A DNA stretch of 64,000 bases, from assembly GCA_013423385.1 (NCBI GenBank), contig BLZA01000057.1, positions 63,533 to 127,532 on the forward strand, in the 5' to 3' direction. Below the pieces are notes generated by a model. That model was not told the origin of the DNA, made no database searches, and worked only from the letters and a program-made list of their open reading frames with translations. Positions 21,048-32,800 of the stretch are shown piece by piece. This stretch comes from Naganishia liquefaciens (Eukaryota > Basidiomycota > Tremellomycetes > Filobasidiales > Filobasidiaceae). The translations under genes and the position numbers were made by a program. Position 1 is the stretch's first letter, and every line of letters begins with the position of its first letter.

Positions 21048-22389
21048 ATGGTTCAACATATTCACGCCCCGCATATTCCCAAGTTCATGCAGGCTCTCGT
21101 CCTTCACGACACGGTGAGTACCGGCACAAGCGGGCGACCGGAGGGCGTTTCCCTGACGGTTTCTACAGGAGAAAAAGGCAGACGTCAAGGACCACCCGGT
21201 CCCGGAGTTGCAAGACAATGACATCCTCGTCAAGGTTGCCTATGTCGCCCAGAACCCCACCGGTAAGCTCTCGCAAATCTATCTCGCCCGTCGATCATGT
21301 TCTGATTCTTACCACTCTGCATTAGACTGGAAGCACGTCGAGTTCTGGGGCAAGCCCAAAGCCACCGATGGCTGCGACTTTTCGGGCAAGGTCGTCGCCC
21401 TCGGCAAGAACCTCAAAGATGATTCATGGCAGATTGGGGATTTGGCAGCCGGAATTGTTCACGGCGGACAATTCCCCGATCGGGGTGCCTTTGCCGGTAC
21501 GTCCCTGTCATCATCGATGCAACTATGGTCCTGACCCCTACCGCCATGTAGAATTCCTTCGCGTGCCAAGCGACGCCGCTTGGAAGGTGCCCACCTCCTC
21601 ATCCAAGGTAACCCTGCGCGAAGCTCCCGTCTACGGCATCGGCTTCGGCACGGCCTGTCAAGCCCTTTATCAGCGCCTCGACGTCCCCTACCCGCCCGCC
21701 AAAATCTCCGGGGAGGAGGAATGGTTCCTCGTCTACGGTGGATCCACAAGTGTCGGGCTCTTTGCCGTTCAACTTGCCAAGCTTGCCGGTTACAAGGTCA
21801 TTGCGACGTGTAGCCCCAGGAATTTCGATCTTGTTAAGGAGTATGGAGCGGACGTTTGCGTCGACTATCATGATTCCATCAAAGCAATTCGAGAGATCAG
21901 GACCGCAACAGACTTCAATCTCAGGCGAGGATTGGACACTATTTCCGAGAAGCTGTCGCTCAGGATCTGTCTAGAGTCGTTCTCCGATAACGACAGGAAT
22001 GGAGACCGAAAGATTCAAATCTTGTTGCTGGCGCCGGAGGAATCCAAGATGCTCGCAAGCCAGAGGGGTATCCAATTGGAGACCAACTGGGTCTACACTT
22101 GTATCAGTGATGTAAGTATTCATGGACGTTCAGCAAGCCCTGTAAGCTGAACCTTTGCCAGACTTTCCACTTTGTCGACGACATAACCGTCGAAGGTATT
22201 CCTTCCGACCGAGAATTCTACGCAAAGCTCAGCAAGGATACACCGACATTCATCGAAGAGTACGGGATCAGGCCCAACCCTATCAAGGATATGCACGGCG
22301 GTCTCAAGGGAATCTTTGAGGGCTTTGAGTTGATGAAGCAGGGCAAAGTATCGGCGTCAAAGCTCGTGTACAAGGTCGCGGATGTCTAG
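21048..22389 (+). CDS. Zinc-type MDR family oxidoreductase (enoyl-reductase, ToxD-like)
   Basis: Medium-chain dehydrogenase/reductase of the fungal ToxD/enoyl reductase group, NADPH-dependent, of unknown substrate. The likely start is MVQHIHAPHIPKFMQALVL; an internal Met at the MQALVL block is the alternative. Then PVPELQDNDILVKVAYVAQN, DWKHVEFWGKP, GCDFSGKVVALGKNL, IGDLAAGIVHGG and VYGIGFGTACQALYQRL. The Rossmann nucleotide loop is VYGGSTSVGLFAVQLAKLAG, with ADVCVDYHDS after it. The protein ends MKQGKVSASKLVYKVADV. The zinc-binding Cys cluster of classical ADHs is absent, as is usual in this subgroup. Five or six exons. The stop codon lies in the first unit of an 11-bp tandem repeat. Confidence 0.88.
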
Positions 22390-22422
22390 CGGATGTCTAG
22401 AGGATGTCTAGCGAATGTCTAG
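22379..22422. repeat. 11-bp tandem repeat, four units, across a stop codon
   Basis: Four head-to-tail copies of CGGATGTCTAG (one starts AGG, one has GAATG). The first TAG is the stop of the MDR gene. Because 11 is not a multiple of three, each later unit places TAG in a new frame. Confidence 0.85.
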
Positions 22423-22588
22423 GTGGATGATCCGGAATGAAAGACTAGAGTTGCGGAACCGGGATGTATAATCATGAGAACGATGACCCGAATGAAGAAT
22501 AGAAATACTCAGACTGAGTTTACAAAACGGTTGAGGTACTCCGATTCGGACTTAGGGTAGGACGTTTCCCTCGTTGCCTGCTCCTTGA

Positions 22589-22930
22589 AGAGAACGAGTT
22601 GGGAACGCGTTCCGAGAAAAGACAGGATTCGCACCATCCGAAGAGATAGAATGGAGCGAAGGCAAGGTCGTTGACAGGAAGGGCGCTGAGTCGGGATATG
22701 TCCAGCCGGCTGATCCGGCAGATTACGTATCGTCGGAGTGTATAGAACTGCTCAGGCAAGCGCTGGCAGTCGTCGATGTCCCCTTGAATGCTGATGGCAA
22801 TGTCTTCGCATCACATTGGACAACATCATACTGGACAGACGGAGTCATTGATTGCGGCGTATACGTCATGTTTCAAATCACGTCAGGAAGAGACGAATGT
22901 GAAGGCGGCAAACCTGTGAAAAGGAGATGA
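22589..22930 (+). pseudogene. Fragment resembling the end of a Ulp1/C48 cysteine protease
   Basis: An open plus frame of 113 codons without an ATG ends in TGA at 22928. Near its end it reads ASHWTTSYWTDGVIDCGVYV, which resembles the active-site block of C48/Ulp1 peptidases (Gln ... Asp-Cys-Gly-Val-Tyr/Phe). The Cys is present; the usual Gln of the oxyanion hole is replaced by Trp or lies elsewhere. No His or Asp region and no start were found, so this is probably a relic. Such peptidases occur both as desumoylases and as cargo of some DNA transposons, and I see no transposon ends here. Confidence 0.3.
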
Positions 22931-23690
22931 TACAATTCAACTATATCTACGTGCATTCAAGCTCATCCCATATGCAATTGGGCACCTCGAACTCCCGTAA
23001 ACTCAAGATAGAAGAAAAGAGTGAATTGCATCCTAGAAAAGAACTCCAAACATTGGGTGCTGACAGGAGGTTACATAAGAGCCGAAATCTCTCTTTGTAG
23101 AAAGCGCAAGCATCGGCCGAGCCACCAAGCTGCCTGCGCATTTCAAAGCCTTGAGCATATATAGTGTGCATTCTTCCGACCGAAATAAAATGCCTTTCGG
23201 TGTCCTCCATTAAAGCTCAGTATTCATGAGCGGTTCCTGTGTCTTCCTAGCAATCATGCTGTGCATCGATACACCTTTACTTTGTTGAGAGTCGGAAAAT
23301 TCTTCGCATCGATGTCATCTCGTATATCCAGCACCTCTATGTCAATGTGAGATCCGTCTGCCGTTGGCGATTTGCGTGTATAGTGAACTGGCGAAAGGCC
23401 GACTATGCCGCTGTGCATTCGCCAATTCACCCAAAACGGAGCCTGCTCTCGATCCCTCTCATTCCTGTAGAGATTTCAATGATGGCTAATGTTGAACTGA
23501 CTACGCAGAGCCACACCAGAACGCAGAAGTCGAGATCCCAGCCGCGCCAGGGCTATCGGTGCGCGCTTATTGGTGTTTCCCTCGATCGCACCCGAGGCAA
23601 GGTAATATGTCTTGCCTGGTGCCTCTCATCTTCTTCATCCCTTGTCCTCTCTCTAGCCTCACCCCGACTCTCCAGATCCACACAAACAGC
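22931..23690. other. Intergenic: NDUFA2 upstream region
   Basis: Short minus-strand open frames lack any family character. Nothing else recognised. Confidence 0.45.
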
Positions 23691-24310
23691 ATGTCGTTTG
23701 CCAAGTCATTGCCTCAAACGCTCAAGGAGCTCCGAGTTCACATGTGTCAGACATCGAACTCATCGCAAGGACTCCGGTAAGTACTTCAAGCCTTACATCT
23801 CGAACTCATTACTGATACGTCGGCTCATCCCAAAAAGACAATTCGTCCTGGCTTCGTACCCACAGCTCAAGGCTTCCAACCCGGATCTGAAGGTTTTGAT
23901 CAGGGAAGCACGAGGCGTCGAGCCCCGCGTATTCGCGCGATTCGGTACGTGTCACTTTTGCACAATCACCTCGAAGTCCCTCTTCTCATACTTATTCTCC
24001 TCGTCTGCCTGTAGAACACGGAAGGGAGGCACAGACATCGCTGACGGACCTGTCCAAGGAGGAAGTCGAGAAGAGGGTTTCCGAGCTCATTTCGCGCGGG
24101 TAAGAAGTAGTACGGGAATGAACGATGCGGAAGAGCAATTGTTGTATTGCTTGTAGGATAGGGGTGCCGTATGGGAATGGTCATACGGACGGAGTACAGG
24201 CTGGAAGCTTGCGTTGGACGAAGCTGGATTTGGGGAATGGCAAGACGGCGAGGGGCTTCCCTTTCAGTTCCAGAGGAACGGCGGATCGTTCACGAACCAT
24301 CGGTTCTTAA
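23691..24310 (+). CDS. NDUFA2: Complex I subunit NDUFA2 (B8)
   Basis: Accessory subunit of mitochondrial NADH:ubiquinone oxidoreductase with a thioredoxin-like (L51/S25) fold, located in the matrix arm. Exons 23691-23776, 23838-23944, 24015-24099 and 24157-24310 sum to 143 codons plus stop. Sequence landmarks are FAKSLPQTLKELRVHMCQTS, SSQGLRQFVLASYPQLKASN, NPDLKVLIREARGVEPRVFA and DLSKEEVEKRVSELISRG. A Cys in HMCQTS and the FVLASYP...LKxxNPDLxILIRE pattern fit the family. The last exon adds about 45 residues rich in Gly/Arg/Ser that human NDUFA2 (about 99 residues) lacks. Presence of this subunit means a proton-pumping complex I. Confidence 0.9.
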
Positions 24311-24607
24311 ACCGGACAAACGGGGATTCATCAGCCCATTGCAGTCGAAATGGATGTCATGTGCATGTCTGTTGATATGATACAAATGAGGCCAGATAGC
24401 CTGAGGGTAACCCGACATTGAGAGGAAGTTTTTGCGTGTGCGCATACGTGAAGGGCTGATTCTGTAGTTTCCGCCGACGGCAAACCGTCTAGCTTTTGGA
24501 GGATTATGGATACATGGTGGATGGCGCGATTTGGATGAGGTGACGACGATATCCCGATTTTGATGTCGGTGGACGCGATCGCGGAAAGATAGGCAAAGCG
24601 AAGGAGA
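24311..24607. other. Convergent intergenic region
   Basis: About 300 bp between the convergent NDUFA2 and 24.6-kb genes; nothing recognised. Confidence 0.5.
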
Positions 24608-25490
24608 TCAAGCGACCATGTCGCAACTTCCACAGCTCTCGCAGAAGGTCCACATGCTACGTTTCCCTGTGATCGGGTCCGCATGATCACTCAGCATTAA
24701 TTTTGGTATGGTCGAGCATTGCGGACTTGCTCAAAAATGTCAGACGACGATTAGAAACGAGGTTAGGTAGAGAACCTTACCCATGCACATTGCGAGCATT
24801 CGCGACTTCCTGTCTGATCCGCTGCATATCCGCCTCGCCCATCCCACTCCCGATCTCCAGCCCTTCACTCTCCTGCATCTCGTGCATCGGCACCGAAGGC
24901 GCCGTATGCGTCGTTGTAGGGACCGCGTCAGCATCGGCGGGACCAGCAGGCTGTAAGAGGCCAACCGAGGACGGCGCACCCAATGATGGTGAAAAGGGTT
25001 GCACAGAAAGGGGGTGTTGGCCCGGCATCGGCTTGTCGACGTCCATAGAGCCATTGAGCGCGGGTTGAGCGGAAGCGTCGGGGAAGCCGTTGACGGTCAC
25101 TGGCGTCATGGGCAAGCTCGTGCCGGCGTTTGAAGTGATGGGGAACTGCTGTGCGAGGAAGGGATCGTCCAGTATCGCTGTCGGGGTATTATCTGCTGTT
25201 CGCATTTGCTGAAGCGATCTTCCGGTCTCGGTCAACAACACCTTTTGCAACATAAAGCAACTCACCTTTGTTTCCCTCTTGTCATGCTCAAAGATCCTGC
25301 CTTGCCAGCCCGGCACGCCATTCTCGACAACCGCGCCATGTATGCCTCCCATGTCCTCCATCCCGTTCGCCATCCCACTGTCATCGGCCATGACCATATC
25401 GTCATCTGCCTGTCCATCAGATAGTCGCTTGCGTTTCGTGCTTGTCGGCTGATGCACGAGTGTGGGACGTTGAGGTGTGGTACCGTTCAT
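24608..25490 (-). CDS. Unknown 256-residue protein with a Cys-rich C-terminus
   Basis: Exons 25490-25266, 25208-24781 and 24725-24608 sum exactly to 256 codons plus stop. The N-terminal 190 residues are disordered: a basic KRKRLSDGQ patch near residue 20 (possible nuclear localisation signal), Met/Asp/Gly-rich text, then Pro/Ser/Ala-rich low complexity with many acidic residues. A short helix follows (GEADMQRIRQEVANARNVHG). The last exon has STIPKLMLSDHADPITGKR, then WTFCESCGSC, a CX2CX2C arrangement that could bind metal. I do not recognise the family. The start ATG is the first in frame. The exon 3 acceptor was chosen because it extends the frame; another AG four bases earlier would stop at once. 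Confidence 0.6.
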
Positions 25491-25903
25491 TGCAGTATGG
25501 AAAGGGCTTTCAAGGGCGCTATTCGGGAGCTGAAGGTGCCAGTCTTTGTGCGTGCGTAGTGATTGTACAGGAAGTAGTTGAGAATTGAGGAATATGGTGA
25601 CGCAACAAGGTGTAAGGGAGGGGAAGAAATGAGGACAGCGGCGAAGAATAGTGCTCAGACGACATGTAGAGTCGTCAGGTCTGATTTTCTCTTCATGTGC
25701 GTGCGGCCATCAAGGGAGCCGACGAGTCTCGATTGACGCGTCAACGCGCCGAGGGAAAGGGGACGCGCTGGTGCATTCCGGGGTGGTACACCACCGACCT
25801 CAAACCCGACGATTTCTCAATGCCATTCGTCTCCAGCCTTGCGCAAAGCGGCAGCAAGGGACATGTAGAATAGTCATACAACGTTTGCTATGTCTCGTGA
25901 GCG
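25491..25903. other. Intergenic: promoter of the 256-residue protein gene
   Basis: About 410 bp between tandem minus-strand genes; no gene seen. Confidence 0.5.
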
Positions 25904-28900
25904 CTAGTTATCCGCCCGTTTCTTGAACTCCTTCGCCATCTCCTTGAACCCAATCCGCCGACTGTCTCGCACACTCGTTTCACACTGCTTGGCGAACGAT
26001 GACTCGGCCTGGAAGCGACGTACTGTTATTACTCTCCGGAAGAATATCAGATAATGACATACCAGTTCAGTGAATCCGTTAGCCTTGAGAGTATTAATCA
26101 ACATTCCTGCCGGACAGTCTCGATCTTCGCCCGAAAGGGATGCAGCGCTGTTTGACAACGTCTTCAATGCCGCCTTGGAGTGTACGAGGATACCTTTGAC
26201 AGCCTCTCCAACCTGTCGCGCATTTTAGCGTCTGTTTTTGAGCGAAGATGAGACACTCACCTGTGGCGGAATGTTATTGCTCTGTCCCTTCTTTGCTTTC
26301 TTGCCCGAAACTGGCTTGTAAGGCGATAAGGCGATCTCTATCATCGCAAAAGCCTGCCAAAGTCGAATTAGTGCTGCTGTGGCCCGAACCCTGTCATGAG
26401 CTTACCTCCAGCACGGTGGACCAAGAATGCATCAACATCCACGGCGCACCGTTAGCGTTGCCAGAAGCGGTTATCAAATCTGTGAACATCTCAGCCAAGA
26501 ACTCTGATTGCCTCCAAGAGACGTACCCTGGACGCTTTGCTTGACCTTGTCCGACCCATCGGTCGCGCCAACCCTGCACGATTGCACGAAATCCAGGAGG
26601 ATCTTCGCAAACGAGACGAGCTGCTTCTCAATTTCCGTCATCTAGTCCAATTTTCAGATAGATGCCCCACAACTGTCAGCCAAAGATCTCACCTGTGATT
26701 GATCTTCGACCTCCAGTTTGTTCATGTGTTCGGGATCGAGAATAGCGATCCATATCGAGGTCATGATCGTGACCCAAGAGCCCTGAAGAGCAGGTTTAGG
26801 CATGCATCATGTCAGATCGACCCTACTTACACCTGTGAGCGGTCCCGTGAATGTTCGTTCTCTCAAGGATGGCCCGTCTTTCCCAAGATAATCAGGCAAA
26901 AGATCCCAATCCCGCACATCTTCCAGCCGACCTGCGAGAAACGTGAGACAAAGGATAAAGGCACACTGTACACAATTGGACTCACTCTTATCCCTCGCAA
27001 GATTCTCCACAGCCACAGCTTTTTCGCCCGTCAGCTCGTTAAAATCCCTTAAAGCCGACTGGCGAACCAGCTCAAGCTCGCCCAAGAACCGGTGATGCGA
27101 GTTTCCAAACCGCTGGCTCAGCTTAAGCATGCCCGGTATCTGCGTACGGAGGTGTTTAGCGATGGCTTCTTGAGCGGTCGGTCAGCGTACCTGGCTGTAC
27201 GATCCTGCAGTGAAAGCTGATACCATCGCTTCCGAGATCTACGCGAGTGGACCAGCCAGTCAGAAAGATATCATGGCAACGCGAGCGCTACCGTACCTCT
27301 CGATCCGTGCTCTCGTAGATTCCCTTGGAATTCAGCAAAAGCTTGCTGATCATGGCCCGACCCTTCTCCCCTCCGGCGACGTAATCGCTCGAACTTCGCT
27401 CGGTGACCATGTGCAGAACGGTGTCCTGCTGGAAAGTCCGCATCTTGAGCTGCTGTACGTGTTGGGGGAGAAGCGAGGGGGCAGCTGTTACAGAGTCTCG
27501 TTACCTCAATTTCACCGCATGTATGCGGTCTGCTCACAAATGAGTCGATATAGCCGTAACAGGAGTATTCGAGCGTGACCATTCGCCGGGCTATCTCGGA
27601 CGACCTTTTCAAGGACGAAGATGGCGGTGATCAAGTCTGGCAGGGTGTTAGCCAAATATTGCCCAAGGGGCCAGAGGACCTACCCGTAAGATCGGTGTGA
27701 TTTGCGGACCAAGCCGCAATGTAAGCTTGTGCGCTCAAAAGACCAAAGTCGTCGGCCGGTTTTACGTCTGTTGGAGGCAATCCTTGACCTGTCGGTCGAA
27801 GCGCTCAAGCACCGATCTTGGCGTTCCCTTAAGATATCTCACCAAACTTTGCGCCAGAGAGATACTGCCTGAACTGCTCCTGTGCAGTCTTTCTGTTTCC
27901 TTCGACGTCCTTTTGTTGCGGAGACACGGACTGCAAGAGCTTATGCGCATTGAGTTGACGGATAAACTCCTTATACTCGGTCTATCACATGGGTCAGCAA
28001 ACGTCTTTCCAGATGACTCGCATACTTACAGCCTCATCGCTGAGCGTTGCTCGAAGCGTAGCAACAAAGTCGGACTGCCCGGTCACATATGGACCAAGGT
28101 CATCCAAAACGCTTCCCTTGTGACCGAAGTCTGTCCAGTATGCCTGCAGAAGGGCATCATCGCCGTCCTCTCCAGTAGGAGCTTCAACTTCAGCTTGTAA
28201 TTCGCGTAGTCTTCGGTTGATTTCCAATCTAGCAAGCAGAGGTGCACGTTCCTGATTACCGAAGCGTTTCGACAGATCGTTCAAAGTCTGCAGGGCCGTT
28301 TGCAGATATTGCCGCCCTCTCTCGCCGGCGAGGAGGACCATCAAGGCGCTAACAAAGCTCAAATACGCTTTGTAGTTGGTGATGCTACTTGCGAGGTTAG
28401 CAGAAGGCTTTACATCGCATTCTGGACTTACGGCGCATCTCCAATGGAAATCAGATCGCTCGCTCTCGAGTACTCCTCTTCCCAATTCCAATCTCCTTCA
28501 GATGGCCCTTTGGCCACCTCATCGACGAGTTCCCAACGCTCCCAGCGCAAACGTAGATCGGTCATCCATTTCTGGCAGGCATCTTTGTTGGCTTTGTCCT
28601 CGTCATCCTTTTGCGCGCGGTCCGGTGTGAGAATCCCCAAGGCTTCAATTATCGCATCGCCGCCTATCTCTCGCAGGATCTTGGTATACAGTAATAACGT
28701 ATCTGCATTGTCGAAGGGCGACGAGGGCTTGCGTTCCAAGAGCGTCCGAGCCAAGGCGAGTAGCAGAGATTTCTCTTTTTCGGGGGTTTCCGGTTGACAA
28801 GCCTGAGGGACATTAGCAAAAGAGTTCTCATCGAACCGACAACTTACTTCAAGGTAGCTCGACATGGCAGCCCACTGTGCCGTCCGTGCGTCTTGACTAG

Positions 28901-29529
28901 CGCCTATCAGTTTGATCGACGTCTACAAAATGCCTAATGAGGTATCGATCAGGAAGACGAGATCAAACGCACCTGCTGCATTGCCTTCCAGTCTTGTATC
29001 CGGATAGCATTCTGGAATACTTGTACGCCTAGCTCCAGATTTGCTGGATCTGCTCTCCAAGCGTTCTGGTACAGCTTCATGAGCTGCGGAACTGATGCAG
29101 AGTCAGCGTTTGTATGGGAAGGGGCGTGATGCAAACTCGCTTTTACGCATAGGACGCAACGCATATCCTAAAGTATGAAGCGTACTCTCGTCGATGACCA
29201 CATCGTCCGGAATTTCTTCATCCGTAACTGCCACAGCGTCCTGGCTCTTCGCTGCTTTGCTGTTCGACCGGACCACGGCGAGGAACGACTGATATGCTTC
29301 ATCGTCCCTCCTTTGCCGTTGCAATGCCACACATTTCAGGGCCCCAATGATGGGGCTGTTTGCTTGTTTTGGATACCGCTTCTGGTACTTTTCAATCTCC
29401 GTCAAGGCATTCTTCGCACGACCTCGTTCGAGTTCGTCTATATGTTGATGGACAGAACGTAAGAGACGGAAGCTGGATGACGAATGAGGTGGACTTGCCG
29501 TAGATGGGCTTGAGCTTCCGTTCTTCCAT
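25904..29529 (-). CDS. NAA25: NatB auxiliary subunit NAA25/Mdm20
   Basis: Large helical TPR-like partner of the Naa20 catalytic subunit. NatB acetylates N-termini beginning Met-Asp/Glu/Asn/Gln, including actin and tropomyosin. The start MEERKLKPIYD-ELERGRAKNA matches the family start (RRLRPIYDYLDNGNNKMA in human NAA25 from memory). It continues IEKYQKRYPKQANSPIIGAL and KCVALQRQRRDDEAYQSFLA. LHTLGYALRPM, QLMKLYQNAWRADPANLELG and RIQDWKAMQQ follow. The mid region has FDNADTLLLYTKILREIGGD, and the end is GFKEMAKEFKKRADN. More than ten exons. The first intron has a GC donor (ACG|GCAAGT) and acceptor ATATAG, forced by the conserved IYDELE junction. Length is about 900 residues, as expected. Confidence 0.9.
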
Positions 29530-29866
29530 TTTGTCTCCACACCCCTCTTGTGTCCTTGGTTGTTCCAAGCGAAACAGTGGGCGATATTCAAGGAGCTTTT
29601 CAATTACAATGCCGCTCCTGAGGCTTCGTCTTCCGAAGAATCGGAGACGAGCTCGTAAAGGAAGCCAGCACGGAAGATGGTTGAGAGACATTCCTCGATC
29701 ACTCAGGTCGATCGCAAAGTGCCCATCTTGCGCTGGTTGCCTCCCGCCTTTCCATTCGCCGACGAGGGTGTGATCAAGCTATATATGTTGGGCCTCCGTG
29801 GGTAAATAGGCACAGTCATTATCTATGCAAGATTACATCTCATTCGCCTCGAATATAATGGCCTGT
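29530..29866. other. Intergenic: NAA25 promoter, 3' flank of the five-cluster gene
   Basis: About 340 bp between two tandem minus-strand genes. No other gene supported. Confidence 0.5.
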
Positions 29867-32800
29867 CTAGGGTAACAGACTCTCTACCGATGTATCGTCT
29901 GCATCGGCCTCCTCCAGACTATACGCAAGCTCGCTAGTCCCGGACGAAGCGTGATGACCAATGTTGCGCGTTTCGGCGCTCATAGCGCCGACCGCATGCG
30001 CAATGGCCTGCACGAGCAGCAGACCTCGGCCCTCCCCGCTCGGCGTCTCTATATCATCCCATCCTAAACCCGATATCAATTCTATTTCGCACATCAGTCC
30101 GGCTGTCGGCCGAAGACCGATTGATTTCGGCTTTCCGTCTTGCTCGACTTGATATTGGTATTCCCCGTCTTCGTCATTGCTCGACTCCTCGTCGCTGATG
30201 CCTAGGATGTCTTCGAATGCCACCCACTGCTGACTTCGTTCAAAGCTTTCGGGATAGTTGGTTTTAGCATTGAGCGCATCGTCCGGAAGGGTGTCAAATT
30301 CGAGCGTCGAGCTCACATTTCTTGGTCGTTTCTTGGCCGCCCTGACAGGCTGGTCGGCTTGGCGTTTCGATGAGCCGGCATCGTCGTTCATGCCCGATCG
30401 ATTGATGTGCCGTGGCTTCTTTGCTACCCGACGTGGCGATGTGACCTGATACTCGGCTCCATCATGTGAATCTTCCCGGTAAGACAGCTGCGCAGCTTTG
30501 CCGTACCTCTTGCTGGTTCTCATAGGCTTCTGAGAGGGCCGTTCTAAGGCTGACGTTTCGGCGATAGATCGATCGTTCCATGCCGGATCCTCGCCTTCTG
30601 CAGGTGGCAGCCATCCGCGCTTTCGCTTGGACTTGCTGGATCGAGGCGAGTCGACATGTTCCTCGAGCGGAATCTCGACGTCGACTTGGTACTCGTATTC
30701 GGAAATGTCTTGAGATGGTGCGGATAGCGCAGAGGGCTCGGACGGAATCAGCGACGTTTGCTTGCGCTTCCCCTCGGAACTTGACTTGCGGGATGTCGAT
30801 GAAGCCTTTTCTTGACGGAAGCCTCGCATTATGGCTTCACGGTATTCGGTTGTTCCAGCATCAGCAGGACCGGCTTCCAGCATGGATTGAATGACGATGT
30901 TGTCGCGGTTGCTCAATCCCAAGTCAGGCATGGCTTTAGTAGGCCTGAAGGCTCTGCCGTTATCCGATGGCCTCTCAGTCTCCGGGAACTCTCCGATATC
31001 GATTGCGTAATTCCGCATGTCATCCGTCGTCCATGGTCGATACACACAAACAGGTCGCTTGATCACCATGCACGCGGCGCATGCTCGATCACCATATCCA
31101 TCACACTTGGTCAAACTGCAAAGGGTCAGCTGCTGGGCTCGGTGGCAGGCTCAGATCTTACTTGAATCGGCAATACTCGCAAGCATGGCTTGCGCGCCGG
31201 TCTGCCGGAATATCCACCATTTGTCGCGGGTTGACTCGGTTGCCATTTTCGTAAAGAGTGCCGGGTAATCTCTTGCTCCTCGTGCCCTCTTTTTCCGGTT
31301 TCCTCCAGCTGACAATCGGCACGGAATTATCGTCGAGATAATATCTGATCGGATAGGGGACCGAGACTGGCAGATCTTCAACGTAGAATGGCTCGATCGG
31401 AATTTTCAGTACTCGTCGAGGGACCGGTCCGACATAGGCATCTCCTGGATCTGATCGAGTGCTCAGGGTCAATAGGTCGTCAGACAGTTCCAAGTCGAAA
31501 TTTCGCCGAGGGATTAGCGGGGCCGGCTGTGACTTCTTTCTACGACTAGGTCGGTAAGGTTCAGGCTCAAGCTCAGGTTCCGACTTCTCCTCGACGTCGA
31601 CGTCGATGATGTCGAGTGCGTCCTCGGATGCGACCGTAGAGACCGCTCGCCCTGCCTTGTCGTGCGACCTTTCGGAGACGTCTCGTTCCCGCCGGCGAAG
31701 ACTCCTGCGTTCGGGAATATCATCTACGTCAAGCATGGCTTCGAGGACAATGCGATCCTGTCTTGTCGTCTGCAGATCAGCGGGAAGCTCGAGCTTGTCG
31801 CGTCGACGGCGACCATGTTCGAGGTCATGCAAATACTGCGCATGCTCATCCCCTGTACACGGCTCGTACAGGCAGACCGGTTGACGGGCTCGGGTGCAGG
31901 CCGAGCAGGGTCGATCGCCATATCCGTCACACTTTTGCAAACTGAGGCCGGGTTAGCAGAGGCACACGTTCCAAGCAATGTACTCACCTAACGCGACAAC
32001 GCTCGCATGGTTGCTGAGCCATACGAATAGCGCGCTCATCAACCGAGCCTTCAGGACCCACGCGGTTTCCGTTCTCGTAAAGTACGCCTTCAGGTTTCGA
32101 GCTCTTGACACCTGCTTCTTCCGGCGCCTCAGAACTGACGACGGTCTGGCCGTCTTTTGGCACAACGTAGTACCGCATGGAATAGGGGACCGAGATTCTC
32201 GTTGAGTCGGGATCGAACCAATCGTGCGAGACCTTGAGCTTTCGTCGCGGCACGAGTCCAGCAAAGCACGCGCTAGGATTGATGATTTCTCGCTCAGCTT
32301 TGGTCTTGCTTCGCTTCTTGAGCTGCTTTTTGCGCTCTGCGGAGGGCTTTGCTGCTAGACTTCGTCCGCTCGGTCTAGGGATCCCGGCAATGTCTGCAAC
32401 CGCTTTTTGACGCGGGGTCGGAATCTCGGGCTCCACTTCTGAACTCAGCACCCGCTTGCGTGTTTGTGATCGGACTGGAATATGGATGGATTCCATCTCT
32501 GCCTGGGACATTCGATCGTCGACATCTTCTCCCAGCAACATCGACTGAAGAATCGCTCGATCATGCATGTCCGTCTGCAGGTAGCCCGGAAGCTGGACAT
32601 GTCGCCTGGATCCCCGCGAGGTAGAAGGGGCAAGGGAGCTGAAACCGACTTCGACGTCTCGCTGTTCTTGTGCTTGATCTGGATTGGTCCAGGGCTCGTA
32701 AACGCAGACTGGTCGGCGCTGCTTCTGGCAAGCCGAGCATGGGCGGTCACCGTAGCCGTCGCATTTGGTAGCACTACATCACATTTAGTGAAACTCAGGA

